In this document: piece after piece, positions 25,038 to 33,550 of the stretch
How the letters are laid out: each line of letters starts with the position of its first letter
How positions within the stretch are numbered: position 1 is the first letter of the stretch
Source of the DNA: an uncultured Bacteroidales bacterium
GTDB taxonomy: Bacteria > Bacteroidota > Bacteroidia > Bacteroidales > UBA932
DNA length: 52,539 nt
Assembly: GCA_944326305.1 (NCBI GenBank)
Contig: CALVDL010000021.1
Coordinates: forward strand, 1 to 52,539
Reading direction: 5' to 3'
Position numbers and translations under genes: made by a program
The notes under the pieces: generated by a model
The model's database searches: none
Told to the model about the DNA's origin: nothing
Seen by the model: only the letters and a program-made list of their open reading frames with translations

Positions 25038-26945
25038 CTATCTTTTATATTCGACCACAAGTGCAGAGGCGGCCGGAACCACCGTATCATCTGTCACCCT
25101 GACAGGTTCTCCTGTGATCACATCACGGCCCTCACCGAGCCCGTCCGTAATTTCCGCAAACCTGCTCCAGGTCACTTTAGCATCACTGTCTGAATTATTT
25201 ACAAAGACAAAGACAAGATCGGTATCGTTGTACCTGAAATATGCGTAAGTATTGCCCTGAGGAATGAAATGCATGGTTTTCCCGGAATGTATAACCTCCT
25301 TTTCCTTGCGCCAGTTCAGCAGGGTCCTGACATAATCATGCAGTTCTGCCGCCCCGGAAAATGTGGAGTCGGCCACAGCGGCCGCACGGCCTTCCTCCGT
25401 AAAGAGATCAAGGGCATCACCGTCCCAGCCGCCAGGGAAATCCATCCTCAGCCGGCCGTCATCGCGTCTCGTGGTTCCGATTGAAAACATCATTTCATCA
25501 CCATAGAACATCTGCGGTATGCCCCTCATGGTAGCGAGCATGGCAAACGCGATTTTCATCTTCCCGTAATCGTTCCCGACGATGTCACCGAGCCGTGGTG
25601 TGTCATGGTTAGACCAGAAAAGCAGCATCTTGTCCAGATCATGATACTGGAAGTCCCGGGCCAGTGTATTGTAGACAACCGAAATGTCCCCCTGACGTGA
25701 AGGGCCGCGTCCTTCCTCCGCAGCAGGGGCAAGGGCATTGTTCACAGCATCCCTCAACGGAAAATCCATAATCGACGGGAGATGGGAGTCAAAACCGTCC
25801 GGATTAGGGTTCCCGCTCTGCCAGTATGCCACCAGGTCAGGATTGGCATTCCAGTTTTCCCCGACTATATTGAACCATGGATATTCATCGGTAACAGCCT
25901 TGCACCAATAGGACATCGGAACTTTTTCATTATAGAAATATGTGTCCACCCTGAAGCCGTCAAGGCCGGAATATTCTATCCACCATACAGCCCACTGCTG
26001 GAAATATTTGAGGAGATACGGATTGTCAAGGTTCATGTCCGGCATCCCCCGGGAGAACCAGCCTTCCTCCATAATCTTCCTGTCCGCAGCCGAGGCGTTC
26101 GGGTCGAGGGCAAGAGAATACATGTGGTTGGATCCGATATAAGGATCATTCATATGTACCCAGTCCTTGAAAGGCATGTCCTTCATCCACCAGTGTTCTG
26201 TCCCGCAATGGTTGGTCACGATATCCATTATCACCTTTATCCCTTTCTCATGTGCCTTGTCTACCATTTCCTTATAAAGGGCGTTGTCCCCGAAACGGGA
26301 ATCAATATTATAATAGTCGGCACAGGCATAGCCGTGATAGGAGCCTCTTCTGGCGTTGTCCTCAAGAAGAGGTGTCATCCAGATGGCCGTAGCCCCGAGA
26401 TCGGCGATATAGTCGAGATGGTCTATTATTCCCTGAATATCACCGCCATGACGCCCCATCGGAGTTTCTCGTGAAGCATCCTCCACTGTATCTTCCGTGG
26501 AATCATTTGCTGGATCCCCATTTGCAAATCTGTCAGGGACAATCAGATATATGACATCCGAAGTAGAGAAACTTTTCCTGTCCCCGGATGACTTCGTTCC
26601 AAGAGCATATGCATAGCGGAATTTTTCCTTGCCCTTTGTGAATATTATGTCAAATTCACCTGCTTCGGCAGTGCCATCAATATCAACATCAATAAAAAGG
26701 AAATCAGGGTTGTCCGCCTTATGGACCTTGGAAACACTGACTCCGTCCAGCCCGGACAGGGCTACATCATACCCGCTGATTCCGGGCCCCTGCACGAGAA
26801 GCTGAAGGGTGGTTTTCATCCCGGTCCACCAACAAGGGGGCTCAACCCTCACTATCTGCTCCGGTGTCGCTTCCTTGACCCTTGACTGTAATGGGATAAC
26901 GGAAAATGCCATTACGGCGGCAATCAATAAAGATATTTTTTTCAT
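25038..26945 (-). CDS. GH13 periplasmic alpha-glucanase (SusA/neopullulanase-like)
   Basis: 635 residues with an ordinary signal peptide (about residues 1-21) and no lipobox cysteine, so probably periplasmic. Domain order is the same as in the neighbouring paralogue: N-domain (PPCWWTGMKTTLQLLVQGPG), GH13 barrel, C-terminal sheet. Conserved residues are D241-IVTN-H246, nucleophile Asp334 (GFRVDTY), Glu363 (GENW) and Asp448 (SNHDTPR). Likely cleaves imported maltooligosaccharides. It starts four bases after the stop of the upstream GH13 gene and is followed by the SGNH gene after 14 bases. It is closest in sequence to the 21710 gene, consistent with tandem duplication around the SGNH gene. Confidence 0.93.
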   Translation of the reverse strand: MKKISLLIAAVMAFSVIPLQSRVKEATPEQIVRVEPPCWWTGMKTTLQLLVQGPGISGYDVALSGLDGVSVSKVHKADNPDFLFIDVDIDGTAEAGEFDIIFTKGKEKFRYAYALGTKSSGDRKSFSTSDVIYLIVPDRFANGDPANDSTEDTVEDASRETPMGRHGGDIQGIIDHLDYIADLGATAIWMTPLLEDNARRGSYHGYACADYYNIDSRFGDNALYKEMVDKAHEKGIKVIMDIVTNHCGTEHWWMKDMPFKDWVHMNDPYIGSNHMYSLALDPNASAADRKIMEEGWFSRGMPDMNLDNPYLLKYFQQWAVWWIEYSGLDGFRVDTYFYNEKVPMSYWCKAVTDEYPWFNIVGENWNANPDLVAYWQSGNPNPDGFDSHLPSIMDFPLRDAVNNALAPAAEEGRGPSRQGDISVVYNTLARDFQYHDLDKMLLFWSNHDTPRLGDIVGNDYGKMKIAFAMLATMRGIPQMFYGDEMMFSIGTTRRDDGRLRMDFPGGWDGDALDLFTEEGRAAAVADSTFSGAAELHDYVRTLLNWRKEKEVIHSGKTMHFIPQGNTYAYFRYNDTDLVFVFVNNSDSDAKVTWSRFAEITDGLGEGRDVITGEPVRVTDDTVVPAASALVVEYKR

Positions 26946-26949
26946 AACA

Positions 26950-28200
26950 CTACTTTTTCAGATCTTTGATAATATACTCATATGGTTCCAATGCTATTTC
27001 CCCTTCAGGAGAAGAGGCCGTTACCGGACGGTTCCTGAGGTTGACTGCAACAAACACACTGTCTTCTGCATATTCCCGGCGGAACATCAGAACGTCATCA
27101 TCAGGGAAAGTCTCCAGGCTTCCCCTGCGGATTGCAGGATGCCCATTATAGAATTCCACAATACGCCTGTATTCTTCACGGCATGAAGGATTGGCCTCCC
27201 AATCTACGGGAACATACTCGAAGAAGTTTATACCTTCCGGATACGCAACTTCCTGTGACCCATAGATAAGCATCCCGCCATGGATATATGTCGCTGCCAC
27301 AAAGGCGGCCATCGCCCCTTTTTCATTGCCGAACTCCTTTACCGCAGGGGTGCGTACAGCCTCATCATGGTTAGTGATGAAGCGGAGTTTCACCTTGCCC
27401 GGCTCCAGTCCGGCATATTCGAGGCTGTCGGCGCTTATAAGTGCGGTCGCCGGAGCGTCCCTGTGATAGACCTTCCGCAAGGCTGAAAGGTATCCCCATG
27501 CATAGTTCATATCGAATCCTGCATCAAAATGGTCCTTGCGCTGGCCTTCGGCAAGCAGCAGGAGCTTCCTGTCCGGGATAGACCGCAGTTCACCTACAGC
27601 CTGCTGCCAGAAATCAAACGGGACATAGTCCGCGGCATCACACCGGAACCCGTCCACGCCATGCTCTTCTATCCAGTATTTCATATCCGCTATCATCGCC
27701 CTTCTCATATCCTGATTGCAGAAATCCAGATCAGCGACATCTCGCCATCCTGTTCCGGCAGGATGGATTATGTTGCCGAGCGAATCACGCGTATACCAGT
27801 CAGGATTCTCCTTTATCCAGTCACTGTCCCATGAAGTATGGTTCGCCACCCAGTCAAGGATGACGCTCATCCCTCTCTTATGGGCCTCTTTGACCATATC
27901 ATCGAACTCCCTGACTGTACCGAACTCAGGGTTCAAGGCCCTGTAGTCCTTTATACAATATGGAGAATTAACACTTTTCTCCTGTCCTATCTCATAAACC
28001 GGCATGAACCACAACACATTGACACCCAGCGCCTCTATAGAGTCAAGCCTGTCCTTTACCGCAGTGAACGAATGGTCTGCGGCAAAGACCCTCGGATTAA
28101 CCTGATACATCACAACATCCTGTGCATCAGGGACTTCATATACGGCAGTACATCCTACAGCGATGACCGCCGCCAGAACTGAAAAAAACTTTCTGATCAT
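26950..28200 (-). CDS. GH13 alpha-amylase-type lipoprotein
   Basis: 416 residues, short for GH13. Lipobox AVGC with Cys at about residue 17. The barrel starts almost at once (DVVMYQVNPRVF) with no N-terminal starch-binding domain. Catalytic set: D116-WVAN-H121, nucleophile Asp188 (GFRCDAADY), acid/base Glu218 (LLAEGQ) and Asp279 (TNHDEA). A short C-terminal sheet ends the protein. It differs clearly from the three SusA-like paralogues and probably belongs to another GH13 subfamily. As a lipoprotein it may face the cell surface, taking the place of SusG, though no starch-binding insert is evident. It follows the beta-helix gene by 12 bases. Confidence 0.9.
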   Translation of the reverse strand: MIRKFFSVLAAVIAVGCTAVYEVPDAQDVVMYQVNPRVFAADHSFTAVKDRLDSIEALGVNVLWFMPVYEIGQEKSVNSPYCIKDYRALNPEFGTVREFDDMVKEAHKRGMSVILDWVANHTSWDSDWIKENPDWYTRDSLGNIIHPAGTGWRDVADLDFCNQDMRRAMIADMKYWIEEHGVDGFRCDAADYVPFDFWQQAVGELRSIPDRKLLLLAEGQRKDHFDAGFDMNYAWGYLSALRKVYHRDAPATALISADSLEYAGLEPGKVKLRFITNHDEAVRTPAVKEFGNEKGAMAAFVAATYIHGGMLIYGSQEVAYPEGINFFEYVPVDWEANPSCREEYRRIVEFYNGHPAIRRGSLETFPDDDVLMFRREYAEDSVFVAVNLRNRPVTASSPEGEIALEPYEYIIKDLKK

Positions 28201-28212
28201 AATATATATTAC

Positions 28213-29631
28213 TTATTTGGTATTTTCTTTACGCTGGCCCGGCACCCTTGTCATTACCTCCGTCTCTGGATATCTTTCTACTTCCACACTGCCGCCGGGG
28301 ACAAATCTGAGCCCGTCCACATATTCCGTCTGGAACCATGCATCATCCAGCCCTGTAAGCAGACGTCCTCCTACATAACAGTTCGTAAAAACTACATTCT
28401 TTACAAATCTTGTCGGATGCCCGACAATAGTGAGGGGCCTGTCTTCATTCTCCCATCTCACATTTTTAATATACACCCCGTCGATTGAGCCCATCTTGCC
28501 GTTACCGTACCTCTCTGCTTCAGTAAGGATAATCTCAAGATTCTTGTACTCCATATCAGACTCGACACGTATATCCTCAAAATAAATATCATGGACATCC
28601 GAAGCCCCGTCACACACTATGCTGAAAGCAGAATGCCCGCCGCTCCTGCCCGATCCGGCAGATCTGAGGATGTCGCAGTCCCTGACATTTACGTCCCGGA
28701 CCTCCCCTCCATTCAATTCAAAGCCCAATGTCACCCCGTCCGCATGGTCCCATCCGACAAGCACGCATTTCTCGATCAGTATATCGCTCGTAGTCAGGTC
28801 GAATTCTTCCGGGTTCCCGTTCGACTTTATCGCAATGCAGTCATCCCTTGTACGGATGAAGCAGTCCCGGATTGTAAAGCCCTTGCATGAGACTGGGTTT
28901 ATCCCGTCAAGGCCCCATACCCCGGTATGAGAGAATACCTTCACATTGTCGTACAGCACCCCGGTACTGTTGGTAATAGTGTTGGCCCAACCTCTCGTGT
29001 TCCGGATGAAAATGCCTTCAACTGTAAGGTTATCACTGTTCTTTAGATTCATCCTGCCGCTTAATGAGCCCCTGCCGAAAATCCTGACATTCTTGGCAGA
29101 CCCGTAAAGGTCGGCAGTCAGGTTAGCACCACCCGCGATATATATGACCTGACCGTCATGCACATCTATCCTGCCTGCATCATGGTTGCCTGGGCCATAA
29201 TAATCTATTCCCCTGTCTGCAGGAGACACATTACCGTCCTCCAGAGGATTGGCAAAAACCGCCAGATACGGATTATCATTAATCCGTATGTAGAGCTTTC
29301 CAGGACCGGGCATTGAAAAGGACAATGTATTCCCTTCAGCTACAGCCTTTATGCCGGCACTCAGAGGCTGTATAGTGAAACTCCTGACAGAATCCCGGAC
29401 TGAAAGACACACTTTCTGCTCGCCTTCACATGAGAAGTTCGCAACATTGAGATTCTCCATCCCGCCAGGGCCGATTTCCTCAACCCATACCTCTTGCCCG
29501 TTGACCCTGGCCGAATACTCCGCACTTGTACCCAGACCCGGTACAGGAGGATATACGACAGTAGTCTGCGCAACTGCCATAGCGGGCAAAAGGGCCGAAA
29601 CCAATATTACGGCAAATGACTTCTTTCCCAT
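28213..29631 (-). CDS. Beta-helix glycoside hydrolase, GH28/GH49-like
   Basis: About 472 residues from the ATG at 29631, with a signal peptide ending AVAQ. Residues 25-125 form a beta-sandwich-like N-domain of the kind preceding GH49/GH28-like helices. The rest is a right-handed parallel beta-helix with repeated Val/Ile-x-Asp-x-Cys turns. Candidate catalytic acids are Asp242 (WGLDGINP) and the pair Asp263-Asp264 (RTRDDCIAIKS). The classical GH28 GHG and RIK motifs are absent; DHADGVTLGF stands in the expected place. GH49 includes dextranases and isopullulanases, which would suit an alpha-glucan locus better than pectin activity. A GTG at 29640 overlaps the previous stop (GTGA) and is an alternative start. 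Confidence 0.68.
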   Translation of the reverse strand: MGKKSFAVILVSALLPAMAVAQTTVVYPPVPGLGTSAEYSARVNGQEVWVEEIGPGGMENLNVANFSCEGEQKVCLSVRDSVRSFTIQPLSAGIKAVAEGNTLSFSMPGPGKLYIRINDNPYLAVFANPLEDGNVSPADRGIDYYGPGNHDAGRIDVHDGQVIYIAGGANLTADLYGSAKNVRIFGRGSLSGRMNLKNSDNLTVEGIFIRNTRGWANTITNSTGVLYDNVKVFSHTGVWGLDGINPVSCKGFTIRDCFIRTRDDCIAIKSNGNPEEFDLTTSDILIEKCVLVGWDHADGVTLGFELNGGEVRDVNVRDCDILRSAGSGRSGGHSAFSIVCDGASDVHDIYFEDIRVESDMEYKNLEIILTEAERYGNGKMGSIDGVYIKNVRWENEDRPLTIVGHPTRFVKNVVFTNCYVGGRLLTGLDDAWFQTEYVDGLRFVPGGSVEVERYPETEVMTRVPGQRKENTK

Positions 29632-29636
29632 ACCTC

Positions 29637-31535
29637 TCACCTTTTTTCAAGTTCCAGCACATACACTCCACGGGCAGGAACGACGACAGTATCCGCAAGA
29701 TCCAATGTCTCTCCGGTAATCACATCCGTGCCTGAAGTATTGTCCCCGATGACCTCGGAGAACCTGTCCATACGTACAGACCGGTCATCATCGCTTCCGT
29801 TAAGTATCACAAGGACAGTCTCGTCCCCATATATACGCGCATAGACATAGCATCTGGTCTCATTGTCAGGGGTATAATGCACAAGCCGGCCTTCGGTAGC
29901 AGGAAGAGATGTCTTCCTCCAGTTGAGAAGCCTGCTGGCAAAATCCCAGCACTCGTTCTGTTCAGGTGTGCGGCCCTCACGGGTAAATGCATCGGCAGAA
30001 TCTCCCTCCCAGCCTCCAGGGAAATCAGCCCTGAGGCTCTTCGGTCCGGCCATAGCTATCTCAGTCCCGTAATACATCTGCGGGATTCCCCTTGTCGTGA
30101 GAAGGAAGGCCACCCCCTGCTTGAATTTCCATACCGGGTCTCCCTCATCCATAAATCTGGCTATATCGTGGTTGTCCAGGAACACCAGGACATTTTCAGG
30201 ATCCGGTATCAGGAAATCCTGGGTAAGACATTCATATATCTTGAAAAGTCCTGCTTCGGAACCCTCTTTAGTGTTGCTTTCTTTAAGGATTTCCCTTTTC
30301 GTGGTAAATGTAAGGTCGAAATCCATCACGGTCTTGAGTTTCGGGTCGGATGCATTAATACGGGAATCCCTCTGCCACCATCCTGCAGCTGAATTGCGCG
30401 GATACCATCCTTCCCCGACTATGTTGAAATCAGGATATTCTGCTTCTATCTCCCTGCACCATTCCACCATGAAATCATAATCCGCATAAGGATATGTATC
30501 CATACGGATACCGTCTATGCGTGAATATTCTATCCACCAGATGCTGTTCTGTATAAGGTACTTGCCGAGATGCCTGTTTTTCTGGTTCAGGTCAGGCATG
30601 CCGCCCGAGAACCAGCCTTCCACCAGGATGTCTTTTTCGCTCTGGGGGGCATGCGGATCCATAAGCGTCCATTTATAGTGTGTGGTGGTGACCAGACCGT
30701 CACCTCCCCATCCGCTTCTGCGGTCACGGCTCTCTCCGGAACGCTGCCTTTCGCTGAGTTTTTCCGCATACCCGTTCTGGTTGAACCAGTCGGATGAAGG
30801 GATGTCCAAAATCCACCAGTGGGAACTGCCGCAATGATTGAAAATCATGTCCATCACCACCTTTATCCCTTTGCCGTGGGCTGTACGGACCATGTCGCAG
30901 TACTCCTCATTGGAGCCGAGCCTCGGATCTATAAGATAGAAATCCGAAATCGCGTACCCGTGTGAATTCCCGCCTTTGTTGAACTGGACAGGATTCAGCC
31001 AGATTGCAGTGACACCCAGATCACTTATATAGTCAAGATGATCTACAATACCCTGTATATCTCCTCCATGACGGCCACCTCCCTGCCGGTCTATTTCATA
31101 TCCGTCCAGGACATCATTGTCAGGATTCCCGTTGGCAAACCTGTCCGGCATAATCAGATACAGGACATCTTTGGAGGAGAATCCCATGGCACCGGCATCC
31201 GTATTCCTCGGTCTGAGCTCGAACTGTTTGACAATGCTTTTCTTTCCCTGCACGAACCGGAAATCCATCACCCCTGGACGGGCCTCATCAGCTACATTCA
31301 GATATACAATAAGATAATTCGGGTTTTCCATCCGGCAGACCTCTTTCAGGCTGACTCCCTCATAATCCTCCAGGACGAACTGTGAATTAGCTATATCCTT
31401 TCCGTAGAACATTATCTGGAGTTCATGGTTTTTCATACCCGAATACCAGAAAGGCGGATCCATCCTTTCTATTTCAATGGCACCCGCGCCTAACGAACAT
31501 AAAAGGAATAATGATATAAAGAAGATTCGTTTCAT
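29637..31535 (-). CDS. GH13 alpha-glucanase (SusA-like), exported
   Basis: 632 residues from the ATG at 31535, where a standard signal peptide begins (MKRIFFISLFLLC, cleavage near GAGA). The frame is open further upstream to 31742, but that part would overlap the susD-like gene and has no signal character. N-domain DPPFWYSGMKNHELQIMFYG, then the GH13 barrel: D229-MIFN-H234, nucleophile Asp346 (GIRMDTYPY), Glu375 (GEGW) and Asp457 (DNHDIAR). It is the most divergent of the three SusA-like paralogues and the first enzyme gene after susCD, 79 bases downstream of the SusD-like gene. Confidence 0.92.
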   Translation of the reverse strand: MKRIFFISLFLLCSLGAGAIEIERMDPPFWYSGMKNHELQIMFYGKDIANSQFVLEDYEGVSLKEVCRMENPNYLIVYLNVADEARPGVMDFRFVQGKKSIVKQFELRPRNTDAGAMGFSSKDVLYLIMPDRFANGNPDNDVLDGYEIDRQGGGRHGGDIQGIVDHLDYISDLGVTAIWLNPVQFNKGGNSHGYAISDFYLIDPRLGSNEEYCDMVRTAHGKGIKVVMDMIFNHCGSSHWWILDIPSSDWFNQNGYAEKLSERQRSGESRDRRSGWGGDGLVTTTHYKWTLMDPHAPQSEKDILVEGWFSGGMPDLNQKNRHLGKYLIQNSIWWIEYSRIDGIRMDTYPYADYDFMVEWCREIEAEYPDFNIVGEGWYPRNSAAGWWQRDSRINASDPKLKTVMDFDLTFTTKREILKESNTKEGSEAGLFKIYECLTQDFLIPDPENVLVFLDNHDIARFMDEGDPVWKFKQGVAFLLTTRGIPQMYYGTEIAMAGPKSLRADFPGGWEGDSADAFTREGRTPEQNECWDFASRLLNWRKTSLPATEGRLVHYTPDNETRCYVYARIYGDETVLVILNGSDDDRSVRMDRFSEVIGDNTSGTDVITGETLDLADTVVVPARGVYVLELEKR

Positions 31536-31614
31536 ATTAGGTGCGTTTTTTAATGGATGAAAGAGGCTGGCCCGACGGTGATCAGACCAACCCCGATCAG
31601 CTGGAATGGAAAAA

Positions 31615-33531
31615 TCAATTATAATAAGGGTTCTGGACAAGTCCAGGGTTAGCAGTAAGGGCCTTGTCAGGAAGCGGGAACCATTCATACTTCCTGTCAC
31701 GTTTTGCAGGAAGGTCGTATCCTGTCTCGGTAGCCCTGCCAAAGAACCACCACTGGCCCTGGGTGAACTTGTCGAAACGTCTCAGGTCAGTACGGCGGCG
31801 GTGTCCCTCGTCAAAGAATTCAAGCCCCCATTCGCTGAGCATCCTGTCCATATCAAATTCGGATGAAAACCCTCTCGGGGCCTGATCCTTGGCGCCTACG
31901 AGCACACGGCCGTCAGCCAGAGTTGTGCCGTTCTCCCAGTCCTCTGGAGAGAAATACCTTTCACGCACCTCGTTCACCCATTCTTTGGCTCCTGCGGCAT
32001 CACCTTCCCGGAGGAGACATTCAGCGTATGTGTAATAAACTTCTGCAAGGCGGAACTCCACAACATCAGCAGCAGCCATGTCAAGACCGGAGGCTTCAGT
32101 GTAGTAAGGATATTTCGCTGCACGTATACCGCTGTTGGTTTCACCCCAGCGCGGGTTCTCCACGGTCTGGAGAGGATGGTTTCCTTTACCCTGGAAGTTG
32201 CCTATCTGGTCCACATATACAAGAGGCATCCCGTTACGGTCTGCATCCGCAAGCTGCACGTCCCCTGTACCGTAGTGGTCCCTGATGACACCGTCCATAA
32301 ATATACCGCCCCAGTCTGTAGGGGAACCGCCGTTGAAATACGGTTTTACAAGACGTATGTCGCGCGGGTCAAAACGTTCATGTACTGCACCGAGCTTATC
32401 ATTGTACGGAGGATCAAGGAAGCAGACAGCCTGCTCTTTGTCATACATCTCCGCCTTTATGTTATAGGTGACTTCTTCTCCGTTGGTTACTGTCTCGACA
32501 CACTGGTCATAGAAATTGCTGCTGTTGTCGAAAGACGGTGTAACCGCACAGCAGTTCCATCCGGAATGTACAGTGGTACAATCAAAATATGAAGCGAATG
32601 TATAGTTCATGAACGGACCGTTGCGCATATTCGTCGACTTGGTATTGTATGTCCTGTCGCTGGAGAACGCGAAAATTATCTCCTTGCACTCCGTATCATT
32701 ATTGGCCGAATATATCTCCTGGTAATTCTCAGCCAGGGAATATGTACCGTACTTCCCGTCGATGATCTCTTTTGCAAGCAGCTTGCACTCATCGAAACGC
32801 GGTTCTCCGGTGAAGATCTCTGAATTGAGGAGGATACGCATCTTGAGCATCCTGTTCATAGCCTGGTTACAGCGGTTCACGGATCCGTTCACAGGAAGCA
32901 GGTCATTGGTCTCGTCAAGTTCCGTAAGCATCCAGTTGCACACTTTCCGGCAGCCCTCCTCGAAGGTTGTCCCCGCACTGGCACTTTCCGGGAGAGTCTC
33001 GGTATCTGCACTGATCGAAAGAGGAATCACTCCGCCGAACACTTCAAAAATATTGTAGAAGCAGTATGCCCTGAATGTCCTGATCTCTGCGATATAGGCA
33101 TCGAACTGTTCCTGGGAGATCCCTATGGTTTCCGCCCCGACAGAATTGATGTCGGCAATGAAATTATTGCACAGGCCTATTGCAGTCCATGCCCCGCTCC
33201 ATATCCTGTTCACATAGTTTGAAAGCGGAGTCCAGGTATGTGTCGAAAGGACGAACTTGTCTGCAGAGTCCCATCCCCAGCTTCCACCATTCCATGACCT
33301 CCACGCTATCTGGTCTGCCGTAAGCTCCTGTGCATACCAGTAGAATTCCGAGAGATCCCCCTGCTCCTGTGCGTAGATATTGGCGATAACCTGTTTTACA
33401 GACGTTTCGTTAGTAAAATAATTGTCCGGGCTGAGCATTGTAAAAGGATGCTCCTCCATATCAAAGCAGCCTGTCGCAGCCAAAGAAGCGGCCACCAGTC
33501 CTGCAATGCTTTTCAATATATTCTTCTGCAT
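31615..33531 (-). CDS. SusD/RagB-family glycan-binding lipoprotein (alpha-glucan locus)
   Basis: About 638 residues from the ATG at 33531. Lipobox AATGC with Cys at about residue 22, then the N-terminal SusD-like TPR helices (LSPDNYFTNETSVKQVIANI). The C-terminal region ends in the family-typical ERYFSPEDWENG, LSEWGLEFFDEGHRRRTDLR and PLPDKALTANPGLVQNP. It should bind maltooligosaccharide at the cell surface and cap the SusC-like porin encoded 19 bases upstream. Longer than average, consistent with extra surface loops. A start at 33564 would overlap the SusC-like gene and lacks signal character. Confidence 0.93.
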   Translation of the reverse strand: MQKNILKSIAGLVAASLAATGCFDMEEHPFTMLSPDNYFTNETSVKQVIANIYAQEQGDLSEFYWYAQELTADQIAWRSWNGGSWGWDSADKFVLSTHTWTPLSNYVNRIWSGAWTAIGLCNNFIADINSVGAETIGISQEQFDAYIAEIRTFRAYCFYNIFEVFGGVIPLSISADTETLPESASAGTTFEEGCRKVCNWMLTELDETNDLLPVNGSVNRCNQAMNRMLKMRILLNSEIFTGEPRFDECKLLAKEIIDGKYGTYSLAENYQEIYSANNDTECKEIIFAFSSDRTYNTKSTNMRNGPFMNYTFASYFDCTTVHSGWNCCAVTPSFDNSSNFYDQCVETVTNGEEVTYNIKAEMYDKEQAVCFLDPPYNDKLGAVHERFDPRDIRLVKPYFNGGSPTDWGGIFMDGVIRDHYGTGDVQLADADRNGMPLVYVDQIGNFQGKGNHPLQTVENPRWGETNSGIRAAKYPYYTEASGLDMAAADVVEFRLAEVYYTYAECLLREGDAAGAKEWVNEVRERYFSPEDWENGTTLADGRVLVGAKDQAPRGFSSEFDMDRMLSEWGLEFFDEGHRRRTDLRRFDKFTQGQWWFFGRATETGYDLPAKRDRKYEWFPLPDKALTANPGLVQNPYYN

Positions 33532-33550
33532 GATTATTCTGTTTTTGTTG

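Noticed and set aside
31536..31742. N-terminal extension of the GH13 gene at 29637
   Set aside because: It would overlap the SusD-like gene and places 69 non-signal residues before a textbook signal peptide starting at 31535.
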